A DNA stretch of 60,000 nucleotides, taken from NCBI GenBank assembly GCA_009760855.2, contig WPIO01000001.1, forward strand, positions 4,952,501 to 5,012,500, read 5' to 3'. Source of the stretch: Cristatella mucedo (Eukaryota > Bryozoa > Phylactolaemata > Cristatellidae). The position numbers were made by a program, and so were the translations under genes. This document shows positions 1 through 12,438 of the stretch, piece after piece. A model generated the notes under the pieces. That model was not told the DNA's origin and made no database searches. It worked only from the letters and a program-made list of their open reading frames with translations. Each line of letters begins with the position of its first letter. Positions within the stretch are counted from its first letter, which is position 1.

Positions 1-1044
1 CACACACTGACTGGGAAGGCAGCAGTGACAAGTATGAGTGACATGGTCACAGGTCTACAACTAAAACTTGATTTCCATTGTTGCGATGGACAGCACGAAG
101 AATCAATGCAAACAATCCAATGTCACGTAAATGTACCATTGTACAATTCATGATAGCCCCCTTCCCCATCATACAGGTATTTAACTTTTGCTGCCCAGTT
201 TGGCCACAGCCCTGATTTGGCCTAAAGTTAAGGTGTTTACCATTAACTACCACGTCTGAATAGAGATTAAGCTGTTATAGGATGCTATACAAATAAATTA
301 TAACTATTAATTTATTTGTTCATGTTTATTCGAACATGACTCTATTTGAACATATTTATGATTTCAGTTTAAACCTTGTTATTCTTACCATTAGGCCATG
401 CAAGAGCATGCATTCACTCGAAACAGACCACGGCTCCCTGGAAGCCACTAAAACAACGTCACGTGCTGAGCAGAGATCACATAATTCAAAAAAGTCAATC
501 AGGGTGAGTCAATCATGTCGATCTTGCCCAACGAGACCCGAGTCCTCTCATCCTCTTCCTATAACTTTCACTGCACCCCTTCAATAAAAGATGGCTGGCT
601 GATCTCCTGCGTCAAACCAGGGCCTCCCAGGGTGAAAACTAATCTCTCAACTTTTTTGCAGCGCTTCCCTAAAGACAGCGTCCCACAAAATTCATGAGTG
701 CACGCCGACTCGGTCAGAAGCACGACGCCATAGAGTATGAATGCAAACAGCGGCCCACTGTGGCTGCTGCCTTTAAGACGACAGCAGCTGCTGCTGCCTT
801 TCCTTGGGTGTTGAAGTCATGCAGCACCGATGCTCAACGGATGAGCCCAGTCGATCAGAGAGAGCAGGCACCACTGCTGCAATCAGCATTCTCGTGCGGG
901 CGCTGCGGGCTGCACGGCGGGTAACCAGCGAAACGTATCGGGTGACCCAAGCTCGACACGCGCGCGCTCAAGAAAGAGGGCAGCGCCACCAGAGCGCTCC
1001 GCTGCGGCGGGGGGGGGGGGCAGAGCGGCTCAGCGACCACTTAC
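1..1044. other. No gene recognised; left edge and probable intron
   Basis: Several short open frames occur on both strands but none has a recognisable domain or a consistent splice pattern. If the minus-strand exon at 1045-1348 is real, this stretch is its first intron and the next exon lies further left, possibly outside the window. A G-homopolymer run sits near 1009-1020. Confidence 0.4.
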
Positions 1045-1348
1045 TGCCCCACTGCTTCGCTACGTCGGTAAGCTCGTCGAGCCTCACTGCGTCCGAAAGC
1101 GAACCCTTGCCATCCTTGGACGCGTGACGGTCTCCTTCCGCGGTGCCCGAGACCGATTCTCTTGCGGACTCGTTGCCGTCTGCGCTTATGGTTTCATCGA
1201 GCGCAGGCGCGACAGCGTCTTCACCGCTGTGATCTGCGCTGGCCGCGACCTCCGCTGAGCACGTTGACGCCTCCGATGCGTGCGGCTCGCCAGTACCAAC
1301 TTTGCCGACTATCCAGCCCGAGAACCCGTCGGTAAAGGACTTGAACAT
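1045..1348 (-). CDS. Probable first coding exon, SYAP1/SAP47-like (tentative)
   Basis: An open frame of 101 codons starts MFKSFTDGFSGWIVGK and ends ...LTDVAKQWG before a consensus donor (GGCA|GTAAGTGG, donor G at 1044). The middle is rich in Ala, Glu, Asp and Ser and looks disordered. A Met-Phe start, an aromatic/glycine N-terminus, an acidic linker and a final AK-x-x-G motif just before the intron resemble the start of synapse-associated protein 1 (SYAP1/SAP47), whose BSD domain would lie in later exons. That identity is an inference from a short region; no downstream exon was found. The exon is CpG-rich and starts 264 bp from the PSMG1 ATG on the other strand, which supports a real 5-prime exon rather than a chance frame. 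Confidence 0.4.
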
Positions 1349-1612
1349 TATTCAGGCATTTAACAGAGAACGACCCAAAACTCGCTCAACCAGTAGGTTG
1401 TGGTCCGCCGTCTCGCTGTCGCAAGTCGCGAGCGCAGGTTGTCTTGTTTACATCCTACTTCTTCTGTACAGTACACGCACGATGGTCACTGTCGTGTACT
1501 ACATAAAATTATTTTAATTAATATCAATAAATTTATGAAGATATTAAATTAGTAATAATCTTTGTGACAAAACTTTGCATCCGGAGGTTCGATCGCGTTT
1601 TCCGCCTCCGCT
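1349..1612. promoter_or_regulatory. Putative divergent promoter between PSMG1 and the minus-strand gene
   Basis: This 264-bp gap separates the start codons of PSMG1 (+) and the putative exon at 1045-1348 (-). The left flank is CpG-rich and the centre (about 1505-1560) is very AT-rich. Head-to-head spacing this short usually means a shared promoter; no specific factor sites are claimed. Confidence 0.4.
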
Positions 1613-1710
1613 ATGGCCGGGCCTTCGTTTTATGGAGAAGTGCTGCCGTTATCATCCCGTGCTGTTGACGACGACGAAGACGAACAAGACGCGGACGTGC
1701 AAAGTTTTAG
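1613..1710 (+). CDS. PSMG1: PSMG1 exon 1 (start codon)
   Basis: Starts MAGPSFYGEVLPL and runs into an acidic stretch (VDDDEDEQDAD). The donor is TTTTAG|GTATAT after two bases of a codon, which the first base of exon 2 completes. It was missed by a longest-ORF view because another frame is open here. Confidence 0.9.
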
Positions 1711-4700
1711 GTATATTTTTAGTTATATTTAAGATTTATATATGCCTCAGAAAGCGTATGGCTAGTGTCCCACTTGCCATTTTAAAGGTTTCTAGTAGCT
1801 CGCGCGTAGTTTCTGACTTGACATGCTCCATCCCGGCGACGGAAGTTTTCACGACAGGGTAACGAAGCTCGGGCCTTGCTATGTTCGCGTCAGATTGGCG
1901 CAGAATAAATTGAGGTGCGCTGAAAGCTTCGGGATACTGTGTGCTGTTTGTTTCAGTCGTCAGTACTTTTAGTCCGGCCGATCGTTGCACAAAACGAGAT
2001 CCCTTAAATCTCGCGAATATGCGGGTTACGAGCGCCCCGCGATGCATTAAAATTACAGGATGTTTAAAGCCTGTGGAATATTGATGCTGGTATAGTTCAG
2101 CAACTTAAAAACTGATTAGCAGTTGGCTTAATTATGAACCGCCGTCGCCGCACGTTGCATGGAAGCCAACAGGCTTCACAAAGAGAAAGTGAGAATCAAA
2201 ATTGAGTTAGGAGGGCAGTTGAGGTATTGAGCAGCATGGAAGTAGCAGCTCAGGACGGCTGGAAAGAATGCGCAATAGTCGGCAGCAGAAGAGTAGATGT
2301 CGTTGCATAAGAATTGTGAAAGTAAGTTCAACAGTCTAGGACATGCAGAGCAAATGATTCTATTGCCAACGGTCTTTAAGAGAAGGAATGAAACAGCTAA
2401 TTTATTGCCCATGGAGGACCAGATGGTACGAGGAGGCTGACACTGGTGCAGCAGTTCCCTGTCTTTCGGCATCATGGGGCACCTTCATTCAATATTGAAC
2501 ATATATTGCTTGTCTCAGTGGTAAAGTTTCTAAACTTGGTAGCCAAAAGAGATTTATAAATTTTATGCCACAGCAGAATGGGCTGACATATGCTCCTAAT
2601 CTACGAACTCAAAAAATAGATTCAGAATGTTCATAGCACGACCATGCGACAGTAAGTCAGGCTATGTCTGAGCTTTATGCATTAGCGCCGATCTTGATAT
2701 TGAGGAAGAACTTTAGAATTGGCTGTTCAGTGTAAATTGTTTGTAAATGCTAGGCATAGTTTAACCTCAATCGCATAAACAAGTTACTTCTCAAACTAAT
2801 ACCAAATTGAGCTAGCCATTCATAACCTGCATAGAAGGAAAAACCGTAAGATTGTGGATGCTTTCCAAAATAAAGTAAACACTGGATTAAGACGCAATCA
2901 ACAAAATAGGGAATTAAATCAGTGAATTCCAGATCTGTGCTCACAAGTATACCGATGATAAAAAAGATACAGTCCTCGTTGCTTGCAGCATTTTGAGGTC
3001 GATGTTGTTCTCTGTCCCCAAAGTCAGGCTTAGGGTGAGCATGCTGTAGACAAGGCAATGTTGTATTTACTGTACAGATTCCGATATTGACTTGGGAAAT
3101 AGCTGGTTTTTTCAGCAGTTTTCTGTAAACTAACTGGATAGCATTGTCATGTTGGGTTCGTTTTCTTTTGCCCTCATTATTTATCTGATATTGGAAAGCA
3201 AGTTGCAGCCAAGGTTTTGTGCAGTAGCTAAGGTCTAGTAAGTGTCAGTTATTGTTAATTGGCTGACTCTCTTTTCTAATGTGAAATATCTAACCATGTT
3301 TCCAGTATAACTAATGTTGGTGGAACTTTAGTTGCAATTTACCAATATTGCAATCAGGGCCATCCCAAAAGTCTGCTGTTCTGTCTGTTAAGTTTTTTTA
3401 TTTGGCCACCCTTCTACCCTGCTGGCTTGGTGCAGGGAAACAAGGTAAGTACATCCCTTCGATCCTTCGGTTTGACAGATTAGAAGTTCCTAGATGCTTC
3501 AGTATGGTGAATGGTGAGCCTTTGGTTACGGGTCTGCTGTACTCTCCTATGCGTTGCCCAAGCGTGTACAGCAGGCAGGCTCCCTAAAGGACCTTCAGGA
3601 CCTGATTGTAGACATGTCTCATCTGAGTTGCATGTGGGTACTCTGGCTTGGCTCGGATGGCATCGATCTGGGAATGCAGTGCAAATAGTATTATTGCTTA
3701 CATTTGCTATGCCTTGTAAAAAGAGGAAAAACAAGCAATTTTTTTATCATTGCTATTACCAAATAAAACTATATTTGCTCTGCAACAAATTAAACAATTG
3801 CTGCTATGGTGACATGGTTCTTTTTCTTTACAACCATTATCATCGTGACCTGTGTGACACATACAACACCACTATTTGTTAGTGATAGTTTTATATCTTA
3901 TTTGATCTAGCAATCAATTTTTGTGGCACTGCATTCAAATTAGGCTGTAATTGCTAACACCCTTGTGTTAGTGCTTTGTTAGACTAGGGGAGCTCTTCAT
4001 GCTCTTACCGATTACACTTTCTTCGTCAATTGCCAGATTTTAACAGTCTTATGCATCTTGACATCTGTTGTGCATTGCTATTAGATCTCTGTTGGCTGAT
4101 TTCTGGTCCATGTTTCTCAACCCTGGATGGTAGCCCCAAACAGTAAGTCGTTTGTGTAGTGCCATAAGAGGACAACTGTAATGTTGCCTCCTTCGTGATC
4201 TGCAGGACTTCCATCGTACGATGGACACCAACTGTTTCTAAGGAGATTGAAGTTCATGGACATATAGAATGCACGACACTAATTATTGCCGTCGGACCTG
4301 TGGCCACTGGTATGTTTCAAACTGGAGTGTCGGTGCTTCTTTACAATATTTGTGCTGCACGGTTCGTCATATTTCTAATCTTTGCCGTGACTTCGGACGT
4401 TGAGATGTAATTTGTCTTTTTCTTTAAGTGTTGTACATTTATGTAATGTAACACGTTTATCCAGCTTGTGTTGCTCATTCTTTATGAGTAGTGCTGTGTG
4501 AATAAAGGTCCCTCTGTTGCATCGGTCTTGCAGTAGGCCCAAAACATATGGGCAAATTCAATCTCTCTATCTGCGGTAAAAGGATTAAGTATGTTGACTG
4601 GCTAATGGTTGAGGCTTGAGTTGGAGGTTGCCAGCAAAAGACCGTGCAATTTATTGGTGGAAGTGTAATGGATTGGGGTTGCTTCTCAACTGCCGATGTT

Positions 4701-7700
4701 GCACGTCGGCACAGGATTCAAGGAATCCTAAATCAGAATGTCTATCTGGACACTGCAGAATGTTGGCTAGCCATCTGAGTAGGCTTTTCACAGGCTCGGT
4801 TTCTGTTGGCAGCATGACAGCGATCTGAAGCTCACTGCTGGAGCAGGTTTTTTATGAATAGGTGGAATCTGGCTTCGAGGCAATTGAGGTTACGCAGTTG
4901 GCCAAGCCAAAGCCTGGATTTGAACCAAATAAAGCATCTGGGGAACAATGTCGAACTCACTCTAGTGGCCCTAGTTCTCCAGCACATGAAACCCGATGAG
5001 TTCTTCGGGGGTGTGAAGGATAGTTGGACATCAATTCCTCCAGAAACTTACCAGAAGTCGATGTATTCAATGCCGAGGCGATCGCAAGAAATTTGTAAAA
5101 ATGGCAGTGTCCTGACGAGTTATTAATTGTATACAACAAATTACATGTAGATATATATTTGTTAGCCTTTTGCATAATAAAAACTGCTACTGAGTTAGGT
5201 CTATGCTGAATCTATCTTGTGGCCTATCTGAATGTATCTTTGTTTGAAGTGCTAGTATGCTAGTAGCACATGCATAGAAAGTTTTGGACGGCAGTTTCAG
5301 TGTTCAGGCTATCCTCGGTGATTTGTGGCACACTTGCTAAAAAATCTGACGAGCCTGCCACAGGGAAGTGTATCCCAAGTACATGAACGGCTGCAGGCAT
5401 AGTCCAAGTAAACATCAGACCTTAGCATGCGAATATCAGAATATTGAACTACCAAAGAATGCAGCTTGTCAAATCACATTTCCTTTCTAGTATATATAAA
5501 ACATTTAAAAAAAAGATGTAGTTCTCTTAGGGTGCCAAACAAAAATCATGTTATCATTGGAGTTTAGCTTACAACCGCAGCTACCTAGGTAAGTTATACA
5601 AACCAAGACTTGATTTAAACTCAACCGGTTTGGTTCTATCTTTTCATGCATTCCACCAGTCTACTGCATTATGTTGATGCCGAACAGCTACATTTTGCTA
5701 TGCTGATGGCTTGCAGCAAATGCTATCAAAAGATAGTCGCTTCATTTAGTGTCTCCTGCTGTGTTGAGAGCAGTAATTTCAAAGAGCGTGCCAAGCGTCC
5801 GTGCTCGCATAGCACCAGCACAGCACAGATAGTGTGTGCTGCGTTATAGCCGAGACTGCTCCGGATGGAAGCGGAAAGAAAACAAGCACCCGATCGCTGT
5901 GCATGAAAAGCAAGCACCCGATCGCTGTGCGGATACCCCCACTTCGTTCAGCCATGCTAGTCTGCAAATGAGCAGCTGTGTTTCAGCAATGTTGCCACCG
6001 AGTGTCCTCGAGATTTAGTTACCCGTGGTCACATAACTGCTACTCTTCAATTAAATCAATTTTTTTACAGCGTTTTCTCAGACGTATTTTTTGCACCGGC
6101 CATCCGAAGTGATCGGGGTTATCTGCAGTGGTCTGGAAGAGGGCAGTGTGAACACATTCTCGCAGACGGCACCCACTGACCGGGCATGCTTCATCCATCG
6201 CCTGGTTGACCGACCCGAGGTTCTCCTGTGCCAGTGCAATTTGACTGTTGCACCCGATCAAGCTTACTCGTGGGTTTCGCAGGTAGGACGTCTGCACTTG
6301 CCGGCGGTGGCATGGTAAGTGTGGGTTAGGGTGAGTCCTTCGGTGGCGGCGGCTTGCTTATGCGCTTGCTTGCTCGTGCGACGGCAGGTGTTCGCTAGCC
6401 TCAGCCGGCAGAGCCTGTTCGTGGCCGCGATGGCGACGGCTCCAGTGAGTGACTACAAGACGGCCAGCTGCCCGAGCTCAGAGCTGCCCACGCCATTCCT
6501 GCGGCTGCTCAAGTCGAACAGCTGCCACGGCGGCGCGGTGGCCTGCCCCTATCTCGAACAGCCCAACGTCGTGGACGGCTTGCCTGCCCAAGGTCATTAT
6601 GCGCACGGCGAGCAACTCGGCGGCCGAGTTGCTACCTGGCCTGTAGCTGGGCCTCTCACGCTGAGCTGTGTGTTACGATTGCAAAGGTGAAGCCGCCGCA
6701 AGGTTTGCCCCAGAAGGCAGTCTTTCCTTTTTTCGTTGCAGTACTGTCACACTGCCAAATTAACCGCGTGCCTGCAGTCCTGTATGTGTGCTACACGGAG
6801 AACGCACAATTCGACATTGCCACTGTCAAGGAGTTCGTGCGCGTCTGTGCGCAGTCACCATTTCGCGACATCTATGTAGTGAGTTCGGGGCCTGCTCCTC
6901 CTTTTTGTATGTGCACGTACCTGTGTCAGCATGTCCCTTATGTGGGCTCCCATGCCTGCGTGCGTGCGCACGCACGAGAATGCAGAATTCTTCTAATTCT
7001 TACCTTGCCATGATTGAAGCTCATCATAGCTGGCGTTCACGCAGCGATGCTGAATTCCCCTTACTAATTCCATGCACCCTCCCTTTTCCGGAACCCCTTT
7101 CAGCAACACACTTACTGTTTCTGGTTTGTTAGGATTGTTTTAGCTTTAAAAAGATTTGTACTGATATTCCTGTGGCTAAACTTCAACTGATATAATAATC
7201 ATAATAATGTGTAGCTTAACTGTTGACCGGATTTTTAAAGTGCTAAATATCGTAGGGCTAGAAGAAAGCAGAATAAGCTCTGTCGTTAACGATCGTTGGA
7301 ACAAGCAGTGTCCGAAAGTAGAGACAGGGTGATACCAACTCGCCCGTTTTAGCAGCATTTTTATTGTTTTATAACTATTTATTCTGATTAGCAGCAGATG
7401 CATACTTAGGTCGTTGACCACAGCAAATGGAATGATTGCAACCCGGTAACAAGTTGGAAAATATACACCTACATTAAGCCAGTACACCGGTATTTGGCTC
7501 AGGCTCGGCTCCCATTATCAGGAGTTTCTTGCCATTTCTAAAAGTGCTATAGCTTGGCCTAACAAAGTCACAGGAATTCATCAGTCGTCTAGCCATCGGT
7601 TCTAGCGGCTGTCTGTCGGTGATAATTTACCCAAATAATCAAGATAAACTTCATCCAATAACCGTATTGCTATTTAATTGTCTATTTAAACGTGTCATTG

Positions 7701-10700
7701 TATCTAGTGCTGTACTGTCACTCAAATGCAGCATTTTCAGTTGCTGGTGCGCTCGGTTCCATTGAGAGTAAGTATCGTTTCCACTCACCAGTAAATGAGT
7801 GTCACCTTCTGGCTTTTGGTTTTCAAATTGGCATGCCCAAAAGTAGGTCACTTGATGGCCTTACTAAAGGGTGGCACTGCATGCCCTATTTGAAATGAGC
7901 AAGATCAACCAGGACACTTTGCAACTAAACGTTGCCTGCCGAGCCATTAATTGTAAAAGGATAAATATTTGTAACCCAAGGGTGTCTGGCTAGTATACTG
8001 TGTCCTAGCCACCCAAAAAAAGACAAGACAGACACTGCGATTAGTCTCAGTGTGTTGGTACTCCGATGGGGAAAACATGCCGTGGAAGCTTTCCAGGTGA
8101 ATAGCTTCTTTTAACGAGCTATATGCAATTGAAATCTCATGCAAGAGGCAAATAAATTGTGGCATATTCTGAAGAGTTGAGGCTTGATAAATGCAGCTGA
8201 TATGCTTATCAAGAGGCACGAACAAGATAGGTTTCGGTTATCAATTCCAGCCCTAGCCAGAGACCGTAGGCATACCCCCCTTTAATGGCTCACTGTTTGG
8301 CCGTTGACACATACTCTCTGAATTATTCCGCTTAGAATGAATGAATTGATCTCCGTCTGTAACTCCACAAGGCCATAAAGACTATGTGAGTGTTATGCAG
8401 GAGAGTTTTGTATAGCGCACTCACAGCCTAAGCAGCTTTCGGTACGCATTCGGTAGCCAAAAGACTTCATCTCACGCCAAAAAGGGAAAGTGGGAAGCAT
8501 AGCAGATTCAGGAGAAGCGTAGCAGTTGAGGTAGCATGGAAGTAGCAGCTCAGGACCGCTGAAAAGGATGAGCCATAGTCATCAGCAGGAGAGCAGTTGT
8601 CGTGTAAGAGTTGTGGAAGAGAGTTGCAGAGTCTAAGACCTGAAGAGCTAAAGCTTCTGTCGCCAACGGTCTTTAAGAGGAAGAATGGAACAGCTAATTT
8701 AGATAGGACTTGTACCATAATAATACATGCCTGGGCGAGACGACATGTGCTCGAGACTTCATTGGGGATCAATAGTATCAAAAGCTGCCTATCGATAGAG
8801 AGACTCTGCCTAAGTCAGCTGTCCTGTTAAGTTCTTTACACACTTGCAGCACTGATGACTCTGGAGTTGTTTCCTACAAAGCCTGATCAGAACTTACTTG
8901 CTGGGCTTGAGGTTTGCATGTCAGAGTTTAACTGGCCTGCCGCTACTCGTTCTAATGTTTTTGGGAGGAACACTGCATAGGAATACTGCATAGGAAGACT
9001 GCACTAAGTTCCTGAAGTTCTCGTTGTCTACTGTGACTTCTTACTAATTGGCCTGACTCTAGCATCTTTGTAATGTAATGTAATGAATGTATCTCCGTCT
9101 GTAACTCCACAAAGTCATAAAGACCATGTGGGTGTTAGGCAAGAGAGTTTTGTATAGCCCACTCACAGCCTAAGCGGCTTTCGGTACGCATTCGGTAGCC
9201 AACAGACTTCGTCTCACGCAACAAAGAGAAAGTGGGAAGCATAGCAGAGTCAGGAGAGCAGTTGAGATAGTGAGTAGCATAGAAGTAGTAGCTCAGGACT
9301 GCTGAAAAGGATTTGCCATAGCCGGCAGTAGGAGAGTAGTTGTCGTTGGGTAAGAATTGTGGAAGCAAGTTCCACAGTCCAAGACCTGCAGAGCTAAAGC
9401 TTCTGTCGCCAACTGTCTTTAAGCGGAGGAATGGGACAGCTAATTTATTGTCCACACAGGATCTGAAGGCACGAACAGGCTGAAACTGATGCAGCAGTTC
9501 AGCTAGGTACGAAGGAGCCAAGCCGTGGCGGGCCTTGTGGGACAGCGTTAGAACTTTGCTCTGTATCCGTTGCTCAACCCGCAACCATCCTAGCTCTTTC
9601 AGCAGAGGTGACACGTGCTCAAACCGCTGGGACTTGAAGACTAGCCTTGCAGCCATGTTCATAATCCGCTGCAATGGCCTAATAGCTTTCTTTGGCAGCC
9701 CAGCTAAAAGGAATTACAATAATCAAGCCGAGACAGAACTAAAGAGCTAGTTAAATTTTTTATAAGCCACTGGGAGACAGCTCCTAATCTTGGATAGGGA
9801 TCGGATGTGATGGCTAGCTGTAGAAGAAGACTTCTGAATGAAGCTTTTGAAATTGAGGCAGCTGTCGAAAACGACACCCAAATTTCGACCACGTGGTGAT
9901 GGTCGCACAATAGCATCACCTATTAGAAGACCAAAGCGTTTTAATCCAGCCACACGCTTAGGGTGTCCTATGAGCAGCAGTTCGGTTTTATCGTCATTTA
10001 ATTTCAGGAAGTTTTCCGACATCCAGGATCGAATATCGGGAAGGCAAGCATTCAGTTTCTCAGTTGCTGCAGCAGATTCTGACGGTTTGAATGACAAATA
10101 CAACTGGGTATCGTCAGCATAGAAGTGATATCCTATTCCATGGGCCTTAATCACTTTTCCCAGAGGTTGTGTATAAATGGAGAACAGCAAGGGACCGAGT
10201 ACAGACCCTTGAGGGTCTCCACAGGTGACCCGTCTCGTGTGTGAGACCTGACCCCCACACGACACGGATTGAATACGATCAGACAAGTACGACTTAAACC
10301 ATGCTAGTGCTTCGTCTGCCAGACCGATCGTTGTTCTCAGTCGTTCAAGCAGAACTTCGTGATCAATGGTGTCGAAGGCAGCAGACAGATCTAGCAGAGC
10401 TAGGGCAGTGACATTCCCGTCGTCGTTGCCACGTAGAATGTCATTGTTTGAAAGATGCTAGGACATAACCTTAGGTTAAGGACAGATTTACTATGTTAGT
10501 TGTGCTGGGCAGCAGCAACAGCAAATCTAGGCATCTCAGAAGAACACTAGGTATGGGATATAGAGGGCTGGAGGTCTTCTTAAATGGGAAAGGCTTGAAA
10601 GGGGACATTGCTAAATGTTGCTGACAAAGAAGCTTGAAGAACGATAGGCTAGATCGCCAGAAGGGTTGGTTGGTATGTTTCGGGCTCAGGTTTGGTTAAG

Positions 10701-12438
10701 GGGATGATGATGGTTGACATAAGCTATTTTGGATTGAGCACCTGTGATTCTACTGTTCTTATAGAAGCTAGGCTTGGTCTAAGCTATGGTGGACGGACGT
10801 CTGGACTAGTAATTCCTACAATAATCTTCGTATGTGAGTCGATGGACTGTTAGTCGTGGTTTAATTATGCTTTTTCATGCTTGCACTTAGTTTAAGCTAG
10901 TTTTAAATATGCAGTAAATCGCTGACTGTCTTGGCGAGGGCACACATTCATGCCTTGTCAGAGAAGCAAACTCATCCGAAGCACCAGTAAGCCATACGTA
11001 GTGTTGTATGTAGCATTCCACAATTGACACGTAAGCAGATTGAGGAGAAAAGTTGTGAGAAAGATATTTTTTGCAAACAGTTTCAATAGCAAGTTTTGCA
11101 ATTCGCAGACGATCTTTGGTTCCTGAAGATGATGCATGCTGCAGAGAAATGGAGACCTGCATGTGGTCAGATGTGCTTATATTGGTAATAGTTGGAGTTG
11201 AGAGCTGTACAATTTCGGGAGAATATCTGGTCGAGAGTGAGACAACTGATGTGAGTTGGCCCGTGCAGATGAGCAATTAAAGAAAAAGAATCAGCCAAAG
11301 AGCAAAGTTCGGCACATAGAGGTTTAGTTGGGTTATCGAAATGAATGTTAAAATCACATTGTTAATATAAGAAAGAGACGATTTCCGGAGACCGAGTCGA
11401 CATGAGCTCGGAAAAATCGGATAGAAAGCAAAACGAAGTACCTGGTAGGGGCGAGATATTACTCCCTCCTTTGATGGTTAAAGCGACTCCACATGAGAGA
11501 TTCGACGCCCTGCTTCGATTGTAATGCAAAATTTGGTGACAAACCGGTAACAAGTGCTGCTACACCAATTTTAGTAGACCTTGGGGTTTGAAATAAAGAG
11601 AAGCTTGGAGGCCTTGTTTCTGTTATGGTCGGGCAGTTAGTGTATTTATGCCAGGTCTTGGTCATGGCATACGAATCAAGGTCATCGTCAAGAATCATGG
11701 CACATATTTATCATTAAGTGTTTATCTGGTATGGACGCAAATTGAATTTGCATATTTTTCTTTGCGCAAAATGACTATTAAGTTGGAGTAATTCACTGCA
11801 GTGTTCTAGCAAGATCGTGCTTGGTGGTTTGAAACAGTGCAAGAACAATAGTAAAACAGTGATATGCATGACCGATAGTGCCGATTAGTATGGTTCATAA
11901 CGGCCAGCGAAGCTGTGGTAATAGATGGCTTGGGCTCATGCTCTCATGCCAACAGAACGAAACGCCTTGGAAGCACTTGCCAACAAGACTTTGGGTGTGG
12001 AAACAAATGCCGATAGGACTGCAGGCACTTGCAGCAAGTTTTGATGTCCATAAACACGCACAATCTCAAAATGCTGTGGTCAATGCAAACAGATACTCTT
12101 TAAACGGGACTGTCTCAAGATTCCGAATTCCATGCTCTTTAGACCTTACAAATTCTGTGAGCATCAGAAAATAATGATACTCTCAAAAAGTCTCAAAAGG
12201 AAAGGGTTTTCAGCTAGCCCATGGTCAACACGTGCATGCAGAAACAGTCACGAGATGGGCTTTTTTCCCACAGGCAAGCAAGTTCAGTTGCCACTATGTG
12301 TCCTGCTGAGCGAAGAATGCATGCCACTACCTAACTCAGTATATGTTTTTTTCTTTCGTTTAGGAGAACCCTCAGGCAGGCGAGCAGCTGAGAAAGATTG
12401 CCGACCAGAGTAGCTGCAGCAGTTTGCTCTACATGTGA
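1613..12438 (+). CDS. PSMG1: PSMG1, proteasome assembly chaperone 1 (six-exon gene)
   Basis: PAC1 pairs with PAC2 and guides formation of the alpha ring of the 20S proteasome. The coding sequence joins 1613-1710, 4206-4309, 6071-6282, 6388-6592, 6742-6878 and 12364-12438, giving 276 residues against 288 in human. All five introns are GT-AG and every split codon is completed in frame. Family landmarks seen: an N-terminal FYGEV motif followed by an acidic run, LIIAVG in exon 2, LLCQCN in exon 3, VSDYKT, PFLRLLK and LEQPN in exon 4, and PAVLYVCYT in exon 5. The protein ends LYM, which fits the C-terminal HbYX motif by which this chaperone docks in alpha-subunit pockets. The last intron (5.5 kb) holds a decayed LINE on the opposite strand. 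Identification rests on recognised sequence similarity; intron positions are inferred. Confidence 0.92.
1711..4205 (+). other. PSMG1 intron 1
   Basis: AT-rich intron. It holds an antisense LINE 3-prime fragment near 2170-2480. An open frame at 1736-2047 on the minus strand overlaps the first bases of this intron and is not regarded as a gene. Nothing else recognised. Confidence 0.7.
2170..2480 (-). mobile_element. LINE family 1 fragment, 3-prime end of ORF2
   Basis: The minus strand encodes the typical C-terminal tail after the reverse transcriptase (LLHQCQPPRT, NKLAV, LKTVGNR). It matches, with much decay, the same region of the LINE copies at 8338-8705 and 9070-11700. 5-prime truncated. 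Confidence 0.75.
4206..4309 (+). CDS. PSMG1: PSMG1 exon 2
   Basis: Follows a pyrimidine-rich acceptor ending in CTGCAG; donor ACTG|GTATGT. Encodes the hydrophobic strand LIIAVGPVAT, the counterpart of the conserved LSS/IGNN region of PAC1. Split codons fit on both sides. Confidence 0.88.
4310..6070 (+). other. PSMG1 intron 2
   Basis: No coding exon recognised. A 26-bp imperfect tandem duplication (CAAGCACCCGATCGCTGTGC twice) lies near 5883-5931. Confidence 0.7.
6071..6282 (+). CDS. PSMG1: PSMG1 exon 3
   Basis: Acceptor TTTTTTTACAG; donor TCGCAG|GTAGGA. Encodes AFSQTYFLHRPSEV (the first codon is split with exon 2) through VLLCQCNLTVA to SWVSQ, matching the central PAC1 core. 212 nt, two bases plus 70 codons. 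Confidence 0.92.
6388..6592 (+). CDS. PSMG1: PSMG1 exon 4
   Basis: Acceptor GACGGCAG; starts VFASLSRQSLF and includes VSDYKT, PTPFLRLLKSN and PYLEQPNVVDGLPAQ. The donor G|GTCATT is weak, but only this position keeps phase with exon 5 and matches the family. Locally GC-rich. Confidence 0.9.
6742..6878 (+). CDS. PSMG1: PSMG1 exon 5
   Basis: Acceptor TTTTTTCGTTGCAG, donor TATGTA|GTGAGT. Encodes VLSHCQINRVPAVLYVCYTE and the helix VKEFVRVCAQ. Ends in phase 0. Confidence 0.92.
8338..8705 (-). mobile_element. LINE family 1, 3-prime fragment
   Basis: Nearly the same 3-prime end as the neighbouring copy at 9070: both share the run from TCTCCGTCTGTAACTCCACA through TACGCATTCGGTAGCC. The minus strand encodes the decayed ORF2 tail (LAVPFFLLKTVGDRSFSSS). 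Strongly 5-prime truncated. Confidence 0.8.
9070..11700 (-). mobile_element. LINE family 1 (APE endonuclease plus reverse transcriptase), decayed
   Basis: Non-LTR retrotransposon on the minus strand. From its 5-prime side, 11459-11698 and 11362-11553 encode pieces of the AP-type endonuclease (KTWHKY, RPPSFSLF, VAALVTG) and 10887-11276 the end of that domain (SDHMQV). The reverse transcriptase starts near 10440 (LLDLSAAFDTIDHE), has the catalytic YADD at about 10110-10121 (FYADDTQLYLSF), continues with FLKLNDDKTE and NLGVVFD, and shifts frame near 9750. 9135-9674 carries the C-terminal tail. It ends in a (TGTAA)n/(TTACA)n-like run near 9070, as in CR1/L2-type LINEs. About 440 bp between endonuclease and RT (10445-10885) shows no coding similarity. 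Several frameshifts make it inactive. It lies antisense inside a PSMG1 intron. Confidence 0.88.
12364..12438 (+). CDS. PSMG1: PSMG1 exon 6 (stop codon)
   Basis: A strong pyrimidine tract (TTTTTTTCTTTCGTTTAG) precedes ENPQAGEQLRKIADQ and the C-terminus SSLLYM. The phase-0 start matches exon 5. Spacing of the QLRKI helix and the LYM tail match the family's C-terminus. Confidence 0.85.
   Translation, partial: ENPQAGEQLRKIADQSSCSSLLYM

Larger units (their letters stand above)
6879..12363 (+). other. PSMG1 intron 5
   Basis: A 5.5-kb intron. It contains two direct copies of LINE family 1 on the minus strand (8338-8705 and 9070-11700). The remaining stretches (6879-8337 and 11700-12363) show no supported gene. 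Confidence 0.8.

Noticed and set aside
1736-2047. Minus-strand ORF of 103 codons
   Set aside because: It overlaps the start of PSMG1 intron 1 with no family match, no consistent splice sites and ordinary composition.
10887-11698. Host genes on the minus strand
   Set aside because: The frames are pieces of a LINE endonuclease domain in line with the RT downstream.
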